From Calothrix membranacea FACHB-236 (GTDB lineage Bacteria; Cyanobacteriota; Cyanobacteriia; Cyanobacteriales; Nostocaceae): a DNA stretch of 64,000 nucleotides. The stretch covers positions 1-64,000 of the forward strand of contig NZ_JACJPX010000027.1 in the NCBI RefSeq assembly GCF_014696315.1, in the 5' to 3' direction. The notes under the pieces are model-generated. The model searched no databases, had not been told where the DNA came from, and saw only the letters and a program-made list of their open reading frames with translations. Positions 10,410 through 19,028 of this stretch are shown piece by piece. Position 1 is the stretch's first letter, and each line of letters opens with the position of its first letter. The translations under genes were made by a program, and so were the position numbers.

Positions 10410-12287
10410 ATGTGCGGAATTGTTGGCTATATCGGCACTCAAGCAGCAACAGAAATCCTACTAGCTGGACTAGAAAAACTCGAGTATCGTGGGTATGATT
10501 CCGCTGGAATCGCTACCATCTGGGAAGGTGATGTTCAATGTGTGCGGGCTAAGGGTAAACTGCAGAACTTACGTTCTAAACTAGAACATTTAGAAACCCC
10601 CGCCCAAATTGGTATCGGTCACACTCGTTGGGCAACACATGGTAAGCCAGAAGAATATAATGCTCATCCACACCTAGACACAGCCATGCGAGTGGCGGTA
10701 GTGCAAAATGGCATTATCGAAAACTACCGCGAATTACGAGAAGAATTGAAATCGAAAGGTCATCAGTTTCGTTCGGAAACAGATACCGAAGTCATTCCCC
10801 ATCTCATTGCAGAAATTATCAAAAAATCTCCCTCTTCTTTATTAGAAGCAGTGAGCCAAGCCGTAACCCGCCTAGAAGGCGCATTTGCACTGGCTGTGAT
10901 TTCTGCTGACTACCCAGATGAATTGATTGTAGTTCGGCAACAAGCACCCTTGGTAATTGGCTTTGGGCAAGGTGAGTTCTTTTGCGCTTCCGATACACCA
11001 GCGATCGTTGCATATACCCGAGCAGTACTACCATTGGATAATGGAGAAATTGCCCGTCTAACACCTTTAGGCGTTGAAGTTTATAACTTTGCTGGCGATA
11101 GGCTGAAAAAACAACCTAGGTTGCTGAACTTGAATCCCACGATGGTTGAAAAGCAGGGATTCAAACACTTTATGCTCAAGGAAATTTATGAGCAACCTGG
11201 AGTAGTCCGCGCTAGTTTAGAAGCTTACTTTAATAATGATGGTAATTCGGCTGGATCTAGCCATTCACCAATTAATCTCGGATTACCTGAATCATTCTAT
11301 GCAGATATAGAACAAATTCAAATCGTTGCTTGTGGTACTAGTTGGCACGCAGCTTTAGTAGGAAAATATTTGCTAGAACAATTAGCTGGTATTTCTACAC
11401 AAGTACATTATGCTTCGGAATATCGCTATGCACCATCACCTTTGATGGCTAATACATTAATTATTGGTGTCACGCAATCAGGCGAAACCGCTGATACTTT
11501 GGCAGCTTTAGCAATGGAAAAAGAACGCCGCCAAGGTAAAGAAGCTAAATATCAAGCGCGATTATTGGGTATTACCAATCGCCCAGAAAGCAGCCTGGGT
11601 CATCTAGTACCACATATTATTAATACATTGGCAGGAATTGAAATAGGGGTTGCAGCAACTAAAACCTTTATTGCTCAATTAATGGCATTTTATGCTTTAG
11701 CTTTAGATTTAGCTGCTCATCGTCAATCAATTTCTCCCGACAAGATTGCAGAGATTATTGAGGGACTGCGACAAATTCCCAAAGAGATTGAAGCAACTTT
11801 AGAAACTCAAGAAAGCTTAACAGAACAACTAGCCCACCAATTTGCTGAAACCCAAGATTTCATCTTTTTAGGAAGAGGAATTAATTTCCCCATTGCTTTA
11901 GAAGGCGCTTTGAAATTAAAAGAAATTAGCTATATTCACGCCGAAGGTTATCCAGCCGGCGAGATGAAGCACGGCCCGATCGCACTTTTGGATGCTAAAG
12001 TACCGGTAGTTGCGATCGCCATTCCTGGTAGTGTTTACGAAAAAGTTATTTCTAACGCCCAAGAAGCCAAAGCCCGAGATTCTCGTTTAATTGGTGTAAC
12101 TCCCGTCAAAGATGGCGAAGCCGCCGAAATCTTTAATGATTTATTGCCAGTACCAACTGTAGATGAATTGCTTTCCCCAATTGTATCGGTGATACCTCTG
12201 CAATTATTGGCTTATCACATTGCTGCCCGTCGCGGCTTAGATGTCGATCAGCCCAGGAACCTAGCAAAATCAGTAACTGTTGAGTAG
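10410..12287 (+). CDS. glmS: Glutamine-fructose-6-phosphate aminotransferase (isomerizing)
   Basis: GlmS makes glucosamine-6-phosphate from fructose-6-phosphate and glutamine, the first step to UDP-GlcNAc for the cell wall. The 625 residues match the family. The N-terminus MCGIVGYIG carries the catalytic Cys exposed after Met removal, within the glutaminase domain (to about 230). Two SIS sugar-isomerase domains follow (about 300-440 and 475-615; CGTSWHAALVGKYLLEQLAG, GRGINFPIALEGALKLKEIS, EGYPAGEMKHGP). The C-terminus ends DQPRNLAKSVTVE, the conserved stretch whose DNA is the TnsD recognition site in Tn7-type homing. The gene is intact although a transposon begins 25 bp after its stop. Its own terminator must now come from transposon sequence, or be displaced to about 46.15 kb. 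Confidence 0.97.
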   Translation: MCGIVGYIGTQAATEILLAGLEKLEYRGYDSAGIATIWEGDVQCVRAKGKLQNLRSKLEHLETPAQIGIGHTRWATHGKPEEYNAHPHLDTAMRVAVVQNGIIENYRELREELKSKGHQFRSETDTEVIPHLIAEIIKKSPSSLLEAVSQAVTRLEGAFALAVISADYPDELIVVRQQAPLVIGFGQGEFFCASDTPAIVAYTRAVLPLDNGEIARLTPLGVEVYNFAGDRLKKQPRLLNLNPTMVEKQGFKHFMLKEIYEQPGVVRASLEAYFNNDGNSAGSSHSPINLGLPESFYADIEQIQIVACGTSWHAALVGKYLLEQLAGISTQVHYASEYRYAPSPLMANTLIIGVTQSGETADTLAALAMEKERRQGKEAKYQARLLGITNRPESSLGHLVPHIINTLAGIEIGVAATKTFIAQLMAFYALALDLAAHRQSISPDKIAEIIEGLRQIPKEIEATLETQESLTEQLAHQFAETQDFIFLGRGINFPIALEGALKLKEISYIHAEGYPAGEMKHGPIALLDAKVPVVAIAIPGSVYEKVISNAQEAKARDSRLIGVTPVKDGEAAEIFNDLLPVPTVDELLSPIVSVIPLQLLAYHIAARRGLDVDQPRNLAKSVTVE

Positions 12288-12307
12288 TATTTATACTGAC
12301 AATCTCA

Positions 12308-12312
12308 GTAAT
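12308..12312. repeat. Target-site duplication, left copy (GTAAT)
   Basis: GTAAT directly precedes the first base of the left end (TGTCGAAA). The same five bases directly follow the right end at 46083-46087. Tn7-like elements make 5-bp duplications. Confidence 0.93.
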
Positions 12313-12380
12313 TGTCGAAACATAATAAAGTTGTACAATAAATAATAAAGTTGTACAACACATAATAAAGTTATACAATT
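12313..12380 (+). promoter_or_regulatory. CAST left end with three TnsB-type sites; likely tns promoter
   Basis: Three copies of ATAATAAAGTTGTACAA-like sequence start at 12322, 12342 and 12362, exactly 20 bp apart; the third reads ATAATAAAGTTATACAA. The first is joined to the terminal TGTCGAAAC. The sites end only 44 bp before the tnsA start, so the tnsABC promoter must lie in or beside them. A TTGTAC ... TATACA pair at 12351-12377 is a possible but short-spaced -35/-10. TnsB binding here could repress its own operon (inference). Confidence 0.85.
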
Positions 12381-12424
12381 TTTCCTATGGGTGAGTATCA
12401 TTCCATCTGTAGGAGATTGTCTTT

Positions 12425-13243
12425 ATGGCTAGAACCAAGCAAGAGTGGACACAAGCTAAGTTTGAGCGCTACATGAAGGAAGGTCGAGGTCAGGGTAGTG
12501 GAAAAAATTATCAACCCTGGATAAAAATTCAAGATTTTCCGTCGAAAGGTAGGGTTTCCAGACCACCCGGTTGGAAAACAAACCGAGAGCATCATTTATT
12601 TTCCGATCATGAGAAACGGTTATTTTATTTGTTTGAGTGGTCGGACAGCATTATTGATATAAGGGAGCAATTTCCTTTACTTGACTTAGACTTAGCCATT
12701 AATATTGCTACGGAAATGGGGATTGACTATCCCAAAGATCCTAATAATGACACTCCCTATGTTTTAACTACAGACTTTATGTTATCTGTGAAGCAAGGGA
12801 ATCAGATAGTTGAAAAAGCGCGCACTTTCAAACTGGTTAAGGATTTAGGAACTAAATCTGTTGCTGAAAAATTTGAGCTAGAAAAGCGTTATTACGCAGC
12901 AAAAGGGATTGATTGGGGAATTATTACAGAGAAAGAAATTCCCATGTTTTTAGTCAAGAATGTTGAGTGGATTCATTCTAGTTATAAGTTAGAAGCAGCC
13001 GCAGAAATCAAGGTTGATGAGTTACATAACATCGCAAATATTTTAAAGTCAAAATTGCAAGAGAGTGATTCTACCATTAATAAAATTACCAATTCCTTAG
13101 ATAAAGAGATGAATTTAGAAGTAGGCACGTCACTATACATTTTTAAACATCTCCTCGCCAATAAGAAAATAATAATGGATATGCAAACACGCACAATATC
13201 TAGTTCTATTTCGTCTCGAGAAATTAAAAAAATTATTTTCTAA
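12425..13243 (+). CDS. tnsA: TnsA transposon endonuclease
   Basis: TnsA cuts the 5' ends of the transposon and with TnsB gives cut-and-paste transposition. The 272 residues match the family. The N-terminal PD-(D/E)XK-type nuclease domain shows Glu63 (SDHEKRLFYLFEW), Asp117 (LTTDFMLSV) and Lys136 (ARTFKLVKDL) in the order of the Tn7 TnsA catalytic residues. The C-terminal half (about 170-270) would be the TnsC-contacting domain. An AGGAG ribosome-binding site lies 10 bases before the ATG. The gene is first of the tns operon, 20 bp from tnsB. Having TnsA separate from TnsB distinguishes this element from I-B1 types with a fused TnsAB. A remnant of a second tnsA start lies at 45777-45819. Confidence 0.93.
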   Translation: MARTKQEWTQAKFERYMKEGRGQGSGKNYQPWIKIQDFPSKGRVSRPPGWKTNREHHLFSDHEKRLFYLFEWSDSIIDIREQFPLLDLDLAINIATEMGIDYPKDPNNDTPYVLTTDFMLSVKQGNQIVEKARTFKLVKDLGTKSVAEKFELEKRYYAAKGIDWGIITEKEIPMFLVKNVEWIHSSYKLEAAAEIKVDELHNIANILKSKLQESDSTINKITNSLDKEMNLEVGTSLYIFKHLLANKKIIMDMQTRTISSSISSREIKKIIF

Positions 13244-13263
13244 AACTTTATATTGTTCTTCCT

Positions 13264-15492
13264 ATGAATAAGAATTTGTTTGTTAATGACTTAATTGAGT
13301 GGGTTGACGAATTAGGAAACAATTTTGTAGAGAGAATTCTTTGGATTGATGAAGGTTACGTCATTGCCTTTACGATAGATATAAATGTCAAAACTGGATT
13401 TCCAGTCTCTAAAAGAGTCTCCGATATTCAGGCAGCAATTAGTGAAGGTCATGCATTGAAGCTAAAAACAGACCCTTGGGCAAGAATAGTTAGAGATGAA
13501 GACTTATCTGCTAAAGAAAAAGAAATTAGAGATAAGTATTGGGATATTATTTCACCTATAGTAATTCAAGAACCATCTATATACTATCGAGATAAACGAG
13601 GCTCACTCATTAAACAAGTTGTAGAAAAATATAATCATAATAGAAGTGAAGGAAAAATAATTGAAAGAAGCGTTTATCAGATTATTAGGAGATACTGGCA
13701 ACGAGGGAAAGATAAAAATTCTCTTTTACCTGATTATGCAAATTCTGGTGGTAAAGGCAAAGTAAGAGCATCTGGAGAGAAAAAAAGAGGAAGACCTAGA
13801 AAATATGCTCATGAGCCAGAAATCGGTATAGGTATAAATATAACCGATGAAGATAAGAAAATATTTAGATTAGCAGTTACTAAGTTTTATCACAATCAAA
13901 AGGAAAATTTTTTGACAACTGCCTATGATTTAATGATTAAAAACTACTATTCAGAGGAAACTATTTATGATGATAATGGTGTCAAAAAACATATATTAAT
14001 TCCCCCAGATAAACGACCGACATTAACCCAGTTTAAATATTGGTATGACGTTGAACAAGGGGACATTAGAAAGAAAATAATTTCTCGTAGGGGAGCTAAA
14101 AAATATGCTCTGGAACATAGAGCAATTACAGGCAACTCCACAATGGAAACTATTGGCCCTGGTTCTAGATACCAAATAGATGCGACAATCGCAGACGTTT
14201 ACCTAGTTTCTGCGTACAATCGCAACTGGATTGTTGGTAGACCTGTTATCTATGTGGTCATCGATGTTTTTAGCCGGATGATAACAGGAGTTTATGTTGG
14301 GTTTGAAGGCCCTTCTTGGATAGGAGCAATGATGGCTCTAGCAAATGCAGCCAGTAATAAAGTAGCATTTTGCAAAGAATACGGTATCGAGATTACAGAA
14401 GATGAATGGGCTTGTCATCATATTCCTGATGCAATTTTAGGAGATCGCGGCGAGTTAGCAGGAATGAAAGTAGAAACACTAATTCCCAATCTCGGTATTC
14501 GTATCGAAAATGCTGCACCCTACCGAGCAGATTGGAAGGGTTTAGTAGAAAGACATTTTGGCATCTTCCACGGTCATATAAAACCATTTGTGCCAGGTTA
14601 CATAGACAAAGATTTTAGGGAAAGAGGAGCAAGAGACTATCGACTTGATAGCAAGCTTGATATAGAGCAATTTACTGAAATCATTATTAAAATAATTCTC
14701 TACCACAACAATGAAAATTACTTAGATAACTATGAAAGAGATGAGGCAATGATAGCTGATGATATTCTCCCCATACCTAGAGAATTATGGCAGTGGGGAA
14801 TTGCAAATCGTTCGGGTAGACTTAGGACTATTCCTGAAGATATTGTTAAGCTGAATTTAATGCCAACAGAAAACGCAACGATTACAGAACGTGGCATTAA
14901 ATTTAAAGGAATGTACTACACGTGTGAAAAAGCAAAAAACGAATTTTGGTTTGAGAAAGCTAGGAGCAATTCACTTTCTAAATTAGAGAAGAAATTAGAA
15001 ATTTCATATGATATCAGAAAACCTGACTATATATATCTTCGTTCGCCTGATGGTAGAGACTTTGAGAAATGTTTTCTTTTAGAATCAGAATCAAAATATC
15101 TTAATAAGAATTTACATGAAATTGAATATTTATTTGCTTTTGAAGAGTTGCAGAAACAAAAAAATAAGGGTTTGAAACAGCAACAGAAAGTTGATTTAAT
15201 CACAGAAATTGAAAGTGTTGTTAATAAAGCAAAAAAAATGACCGAGGAAACGAAAGATGATAAACTGAGCAATAGAAAAAGAACCGCTGGTATTCGAGAT
15301 AATAGAAGTGTTGAAAAATCTAAACGTCGAGAAATTGAAGGTTTTGAATTAGAAAAGAGTGATAATAAAAATACTAGCAATACTGTGGATACTGAAAGTC
15401 AAAAAGTAGAGCAGCCACAATCATTGCAACCTAATTATCTTGATATTCTTCGACAGAAGCGAGAGGAACGAAAGCGTGAACAAGATAGATGA
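13264..15492 (+). CDS. tnsB: TnsB transposase (DDE integrase family)
   Basis: TnsB binds the terminal repeats, cuts the 3' ends and joins them to the target. The 742 residues include N-terminal DNA-binding regions with a basic stretch (KKRGRPRKYA, about 173-182). The rve/DDE catalytic core has Asp306 (SRYQIDATIADVYL), Asp394 (AILGDRGELAG) and Glu429 (WKGLVERHFGIFHG). A beta-barrel-like region follows, and the C-terminal tail is charged and probably flexible (about 630-742, KREERKREQDR at the end). In Tn7-like systems such a tail contacts TnsC. The gene overlaps the tnsC start by about 17 bp, so translation is likely coupled. All three catalytic residues are intact. Confidence 0.94.
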   Translation: MNKNLFVNDLIEWVDELGNNFVERILWIDEGYVIAFTIDINVKTGFPVSKRVSDIQAAISEGHALKLKTDPWARIVRDEDLSAKEKEIRDKYWDIISPIVIQEPSIYYRDKRGSLIKQVVEKYNHNRSEGKIIERSVYQIIRRYWQRGKDKNSLLPDYANSGGKGKVRASGEKKRGRPRKYAHEPEIGIGINITDEDKKIFRLAVTKFYHNQKENFLTTAYDLMIKNYYSEETIYDDNGVKKHILIPPDKRPTLTQFKYWYDVEQGDIRKKIISRRGAKKYALEHRAITGNSTMETIGPGSRYQIDATIADVYLVSAYNRNWIVGRPVIYVVIDVFSRMITGVYVGFEGPSWIGAMMALANAASNKVAFCKEYGIEITEDEWACHHIPDAILGDRGELAGMKVETLIPNLGIRIENAAPYRADWKGLVERHFGIFHGHIKPFVPGYIDKDFRERGARDYRLDSKLDIEQFTEIIIKIILYHNNENYLDNYERDEAMIADDILPIPRELWQWGIANRSGRLRTIPEDIVKLNLMPTENATITERGIKFKGMYYTCEKAKNEFWFEKARSNSLSKLEKKLEISYDIRKPDYIYLRSPDGRDFEKCFLLESESKYLNKNLHEIEYLFAFEELQKQKNKGLKQQQKVDLITEIESVVNKAKKMTEETKDDKLSNRKRTAGIRDNRSVEKSKRREIEGFELEKSDNKNTSNTVDTESQKVEQPQSLQPNYLDILRQKREERKREQDR

Positions 15493-17230
15493 TTGGAGAT
15501 GGGTTGATATTCCAAATGGTGAATCTGCTGCTGTAGCTAAATATAATGACCATAAATTACCAGAGTACAATAATCACCCTTTGATTCAAGCATTGCCTCC
15601 AATCCTTTCTGGAGAAGAATTTATTGAAAAAGCAATAATACTTCCCAGTTACGCGCCTGAAGAGAGGGAATTGGCTGCACACCGTCGATTTCACTGCGTT
15701 GAACGATTATCTAGATACTTTCAACCTTTGAATAAAACAGTCAATTTACAGCAGGTTATGTGTGCATTATTAATGCAGGGCTACATAGCACGTAATATTT
15801 CTAAACCTGAATATGCACGCCGATCCCGACAAATTTATGAAGCAATAAAAGCGGGAGATGGTAAAAATTTAGATGTTTATGTAAATGTTCCTACATCCAC
15901 ATCCGCATCTGGTTTAACATTAATTGGCCCATCAGGGATGGGTAAATCTACTAATTTTATTAATATTCTTAATTTATATCCTCAAGTAATTCTGCATCCA
16001 GAATACAGTACTTACCAAATTGTTTGGTTAAAAGTCGATTGTCCTCATGCTGGTTCTCTCAAAGGCTTATGTACAGATATATTTGTTGGTATAGATAGGC
16101 TACTGGGAACCAACTATTTCAAGAAATTTGGTGCATCACGAAATTCTGAAGATTATATGCTGGCTCAAGTCGCTCAAATCGCTCATACCCACCATTTGGG
16201 AGTTTTAGTGATTGATGAGATGCAAAATTTAGTGACAGCAAGAAGAAGTTGCTCTGATATGCTGAATTTCTTAGTAAAAATGGATAACATCATTGGAGTT
16301 CCTGTTATTCGTATTGGTACCAATGAAGCTTTTCCAATTCTTCAAGGTAATTTTAGAAATGCTAGAAGGGGAACTGGTGAAGGAAGCGTTATTTGGGACA
16401 GGATGAGAAATGATGATGAATGGTATTTTTTCATGGAGACCATGTGGGAGTATCAATGGACAAAAATATCTACTGATTTTTCTGATGAGCTTAATGATGT
16501 TTTTTATGATGAAAGTCAAGGAATTATTGATATTGCCATTAAGCTTTATAAAATGGTTCAATGGAGAGCTATTTCATTGAGTGGGAAAGAGGAAATAAAT
16601 GTCATTAAGCTTTATAAAATGGTTCAATGGAGAGCTATTTCATTGAGTGGGAAAGAGGAAATAAATGTCAATTTAATTAAACAATCTGCCAAAGACGGAT
16701 TATTTTTAGTAAAACCAATGCTAAATGCTATCCGCTCTGGAGACAAGGAATGGATGATTAAGTATAAAGATATAGCTCCTATTGATACTACAGAATATTA
16801 CAATAATTGTTTATCTAATTTAGAAACTAAGGATTTAAAAGAAATTAGCAGATTAGCGAAAAAACAGCAAACTGAAAATGGACATTTATCAGCAACTCAA
16901 CGTCATATAATTCTTAAACTTTTAGAATTAGATGTAGAACCACAATTAGCCAAAGAATGTGCAGCACAAGTAATTAATTCTGGCGAAGAAGATGCTGATA
17001 TTCCTATTTTGGTAAAACAAGCTTACGCTTTAGCTTTGGGGGGGCGAGTTCAAGGGACTACTGTAACGAAAGTGAAAACTCGCATACTAAAAGCAAAGCC
17101 AAAATATCAAGTAAATGATATTAGACAAATTGCGGAAAAAGCAAAGAAAAATCAAACTAGTGCATATGAAGGATTGAAATCGATAGGAATTATCAAAGAT
17201 CCAGTGCAGAATTTTATCACTATCACCTAA
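15476..17230 (+). CDS. tnsC: TnsC AAA+ ATPase with an internal 22-residue duplication
   Basis: TnsC is the ATP-dependent regulator that forms filaments on target DNA and links TniQ/TnsD target selectors to TnsA-TnsB. I chose the GTG at 15476 (584 residues) because a GAGAGGA ribosome-binding site precedes it; an upstream TTG at 15440 is less likely. Walker A is GPSGMGKS (about residues 151-158) and Walker B is VLVIDE (about 243-248). In the lid region after the core, a block beginning IKLYKMVQWRAISLSGKEE is present twice in direct tandem (about residues 355-376 and 377-398), encoded by a perfect 66-bp repeat. The family normally has one copy of this KLYK-AQWRA-type segment. The frame is kept, but the fold may be disturbed. 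It is followed after 4 bp by tniQ. Confidence 0.9.
   Translation: MNKIDDWRWVDIPNGESAAVAKYNDHKLPEYNNHPLIQALPPILSGEEFIEKAIILPSYAPEERELAAHRRFHCVERLSRYFQPLNKTVNLQQVMCALLMQGYIARNISKPEYARRSRQIYEAIKAGDGKNLDVYVNVPTSTSASGLTLIGPSGMGKSTNFINILNLYPQVILHPEYSTYQIVWLKVDCPHAGSLKGLCTDIFVGIDRLLGTNYFKKFGASRNSEDYMLAQVAQIAHTHHLGVLVIDEMQNLVTARRSCSDMLNFLVKMDNIIGVPVIRIGTNEAFPILQGNFRNARRGTGEGSVIWDRMRNDDEWYFFMETMWEYQWTKISTDFSDELNDVFYDESQGIIDIAIKLYKMVQWRAISLSGKEEINVIKLYKMVQWRAISLSGKEEINVNLIKQSAKDGLFLVKPMLNAIRSGDKEWMIKYKDIAPIDTTEYYNNCLSNLETKDLKEISRLAKKQQTENGHLSATQRHIILKLLELDVEPQLAKECAAQVINSGEEDADIPILVKQAYALALGGRVQGTTVTKVKTRILKAKPKYQVNDIRQIAEKAKKNQTSAYEGLKSIGIIKDPVQNFITIT
16537..16668 (+). repeat. Perfect 66-bp tandem duplication within tnsC
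   Basis: The unit CATTAAGCTTTATAAAATGG... at 16537-16602 is repeated without any mismatch at 16603-16668. The flanking bases differ on the left, and two more bases match on the right. The unit is 22 codons, so the frame is preserved. Perfect identity suggests a recent event or an assembly artefact. Confidence 0.97.
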
Positions 17231-17234
17231 TTCT

Positions 17235-18182
17235 ATGCTTAGTTTTTTCCCAAACCTATATCCTGATGAACTGTTATATAGTGCTTTGGCTAGATATCAT
17301 ATCCGAAGTGGCAATAAAACCTTCAAGCAAACTGACTTAGAACTATTTAGTTACAGTTCTCAACAGTTATGTAAAGTTACTTTAACCAATAATTTGAATT
17401 ATTTAATTAAAAACTTGTCTTTATTTTCTCAGTTAACAGTTAGCGATTTGCTACAAAATCATACTCTATACCCTTTTTATTCAACTTTCTTAATACCCCA
17501 GCAAGCTTGGCAATTACAAGACTCTATGAAGAACAAGCTAAGTGGCTCTATTCTAGAGGTTGCAAAAGTAGCTAATTATCCTACTGAAAACTTAACAAAG
17601 TTTTTAAAGTTTTGTCCTGTGTGTCTAGAAAAAGATACACAGGAATATGGTGAACCATACTGGCATAGAATTCACCAAATACCAGGTATATTAGTTTGTC
17701 CCACCCATAGAATTATTTTGCATGATAGCTCTGTCGCTGTTGATTCTAAGGGTATACATTATCATGCTGCGAGTCCAGAGAACTGCCTGTGCAATCAAAA
17801 TCAAGTCAAATATACTGATAGCACTGTAGAAAAATTATTAATCTTGGCTCAGGATATTTGGGATACAAGTAATATCAATATTTCTTTTAAAGGTTTGGCT
17901 TGGCTCCGCAATCAATATCAGTCCTATTTAACTAATCAAAAGTTTATGAACCTCCTACCTGGGGGTAAATTTAGATTTAAACAAAAATCTTTTTCAAATT
18001 CCATCCGTGATTGTTATGGACAAGAGTTTTTAGAAATAATTAATCCAAATTTAATCAAAAATCCAGACAAATACTTTTCAAGTTATTTACTGGGTTGTGA
18101 TCTGAATCCAGTAATTGACCGGATTACACATATATTGATAATAAAATTTTTAGCTAATTCTGTAGAAAGATTTTTTACCTAA
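17235..18182 (+). CDS. tniQ: TniQ (short), Cascade-associated target adaptor
   Basis: This 315-residue TniQ-family protein starts MLSFFPNLYPDELLYSALAR, the family's usual N-terminus. A zinc-finger cluster covers about residues 131-157 (FCPVCLEKDTQEYGEPYWHR, then LVCPTH). In CASTs the short TniQ binds Cascade and recruits TnsC for RNA-guided insertion. It is homologous over its first 300 residues to the longer TnsD at 23736-25646 but lacks the TnsD C-terminal DNA-binding half. It lies 4 bp after tnsC and so is part of the same operon; a 160-bp gap then separates it from cas6. Confidence 0.92.
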   Translation: MLSFFPNLYPDELLYSALARYHIRSGNKTFKQTDLELFSYSSQQLCKVTLTNNLNYLIKNLSLFSQLTVSDLLQNHTLYPFYSTFLIPQQAWQLQDSMKNKLSGSILEVAKVANYPTENLTKFLKFCPVCLEKDTQEYGEPYWHRIHQIPGILVCPTHRIILHDSSVAVDSKGIHYHAASPENCLCNQNQVKYTDSTVEKLLILAQDIWDTSNINISFKGLAWLRNQYQSYLTNQKFMNLLPGGKFRFKQKSFSNSIRDCYGQEFLEIINPNLIKNPDKYFSSYLLGCDLNPVIDRITHILIIKFLANSVERFFT

Positions 18183-18342
18183 CATAATTGTTAGAGTATT
18201 TAATATACAAAAATATTTTTTGCTAAAAAATATATTAATTTACTTGAAATTGCATAAAAATTCAAGATATATCAATAGAGTATGGTGGAGAAACAATATA
18301 AATTAAACTCAGAAGTAGCGATTTTTGTGAGAAATGAAATAA
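18183..18342 (+). promoter_or_regulatory. tniQ-cas6 gap, probable cas promoter region
   Basis: This AT-rich 160-bp stretch breaks the otherwise tight spacing, so a separate cas promoter is likely here. No precise -35/-10 could be picked with confidence. Confidence 0.4.
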
Positions 18343-19011
18343 ATGAGTGATAATTTTCACGTATCAACTCAGAACCATGCCACAGAGGTCTTAAATCCTC
18401 AGTTAATGTATGTGGACTTAAGCTTTCGTGTAATTGGTCAGACTTTACCCATAGACCACGGCTATGGTTTATATGCTGCACTGACTCACTTACAGGACAA
18501 ACTTCATTCTCTAGATGACCTTAGTATTCAAACTATTCCTGGCATTCCTGATGGCAACGATTCACTTCATCTTAATAACCACTCTAGGCTTCGGATTCGG
18601 CTACCAGTAGACAAGATACCTTTAGTTTATCCGTTTGCAGGTAAATCACTAACAATTGGCAGGCATAAGATTCGTTTAGAAATTCCCCAAATGTATCTCC
18701 TTCAGGCAGTGGAGAAATTGCGATCGCGTATTGTGGTTATCAAAGGATATGAAGAACCAGACGCTTTTTTAGCAGCAGCGCAGCGTCAACTGGAAAGACT
18801 AGGTATCAAGGGAATAGCCAGTATACCTACTAAAGCTGATGGCAAACCAGAACGCAGAAGTATAAAAATTAAGAAATTTACAGTAGTAGGTTTTGGATTG
18901 GAGGTAACAAATTTAAGCGATGAAGATTCAATAACCTTGCAAAAATACGGTGTCGGCGGGAAGCAAAAAATGGGTTGTGGAGTATTTGTACCAGTTAACG
19001 AAAAGCGATAG
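18343..19011 (+). CDS. cas6: Cas6 crRNA-processing endonuclease (MYXAN/I-B type)
   Basis: Cas6 cuts the CRISPR transcript in each repeat to release crRNAs and usually stays on the crRNA 3' hairpin. The 222 residues match Cas6/Cmx6-type proteins. A Gly-rich loop near the C-terminus (KYGVGGKQKMGCGVFVPV, about 200-217) is the family signature. The likely catalytic His is in the N-terminal region (DHGYGLYAALTHL, about 38-50), as inferred from the family. It is the first cas gene, 17 bp before cas8. The hairpin in the repeat (GCC-GTTA-GGC) is a suitable substrate. Confidence 0.87.
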   Translation: MSDNFHVSTQNHATEVLNPQLMYVDLSFRVIGQTLPIDHGYGLYAALTHLQDKLHSLDDLSIQTIPGIPDGNDSLHLNNHSRLRIRLPVDKIPLVYPFAGKSLTIGRHKIRLEIPQMYLLQAVEKLRSRIVVIKGYEEPDAFLAAAQRQLERLGIKGIASIPTKADGKPERRSIKIKKFTVVGFGLEVTNLSDEDSITLQKYGVGGKQKMGCGVFVPVNEKR

Positions 19012-19028
19012 CAGTTGCTTAAAAGCAG

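Noticed and set aside
15440-15475. TTG at 15440 as start of TnsC
   Set aside because: The extra residues overlap the TnsB tail and have no ribosome-binding site; the GTG at 15476 has GAGAGGA at a suitable distance.
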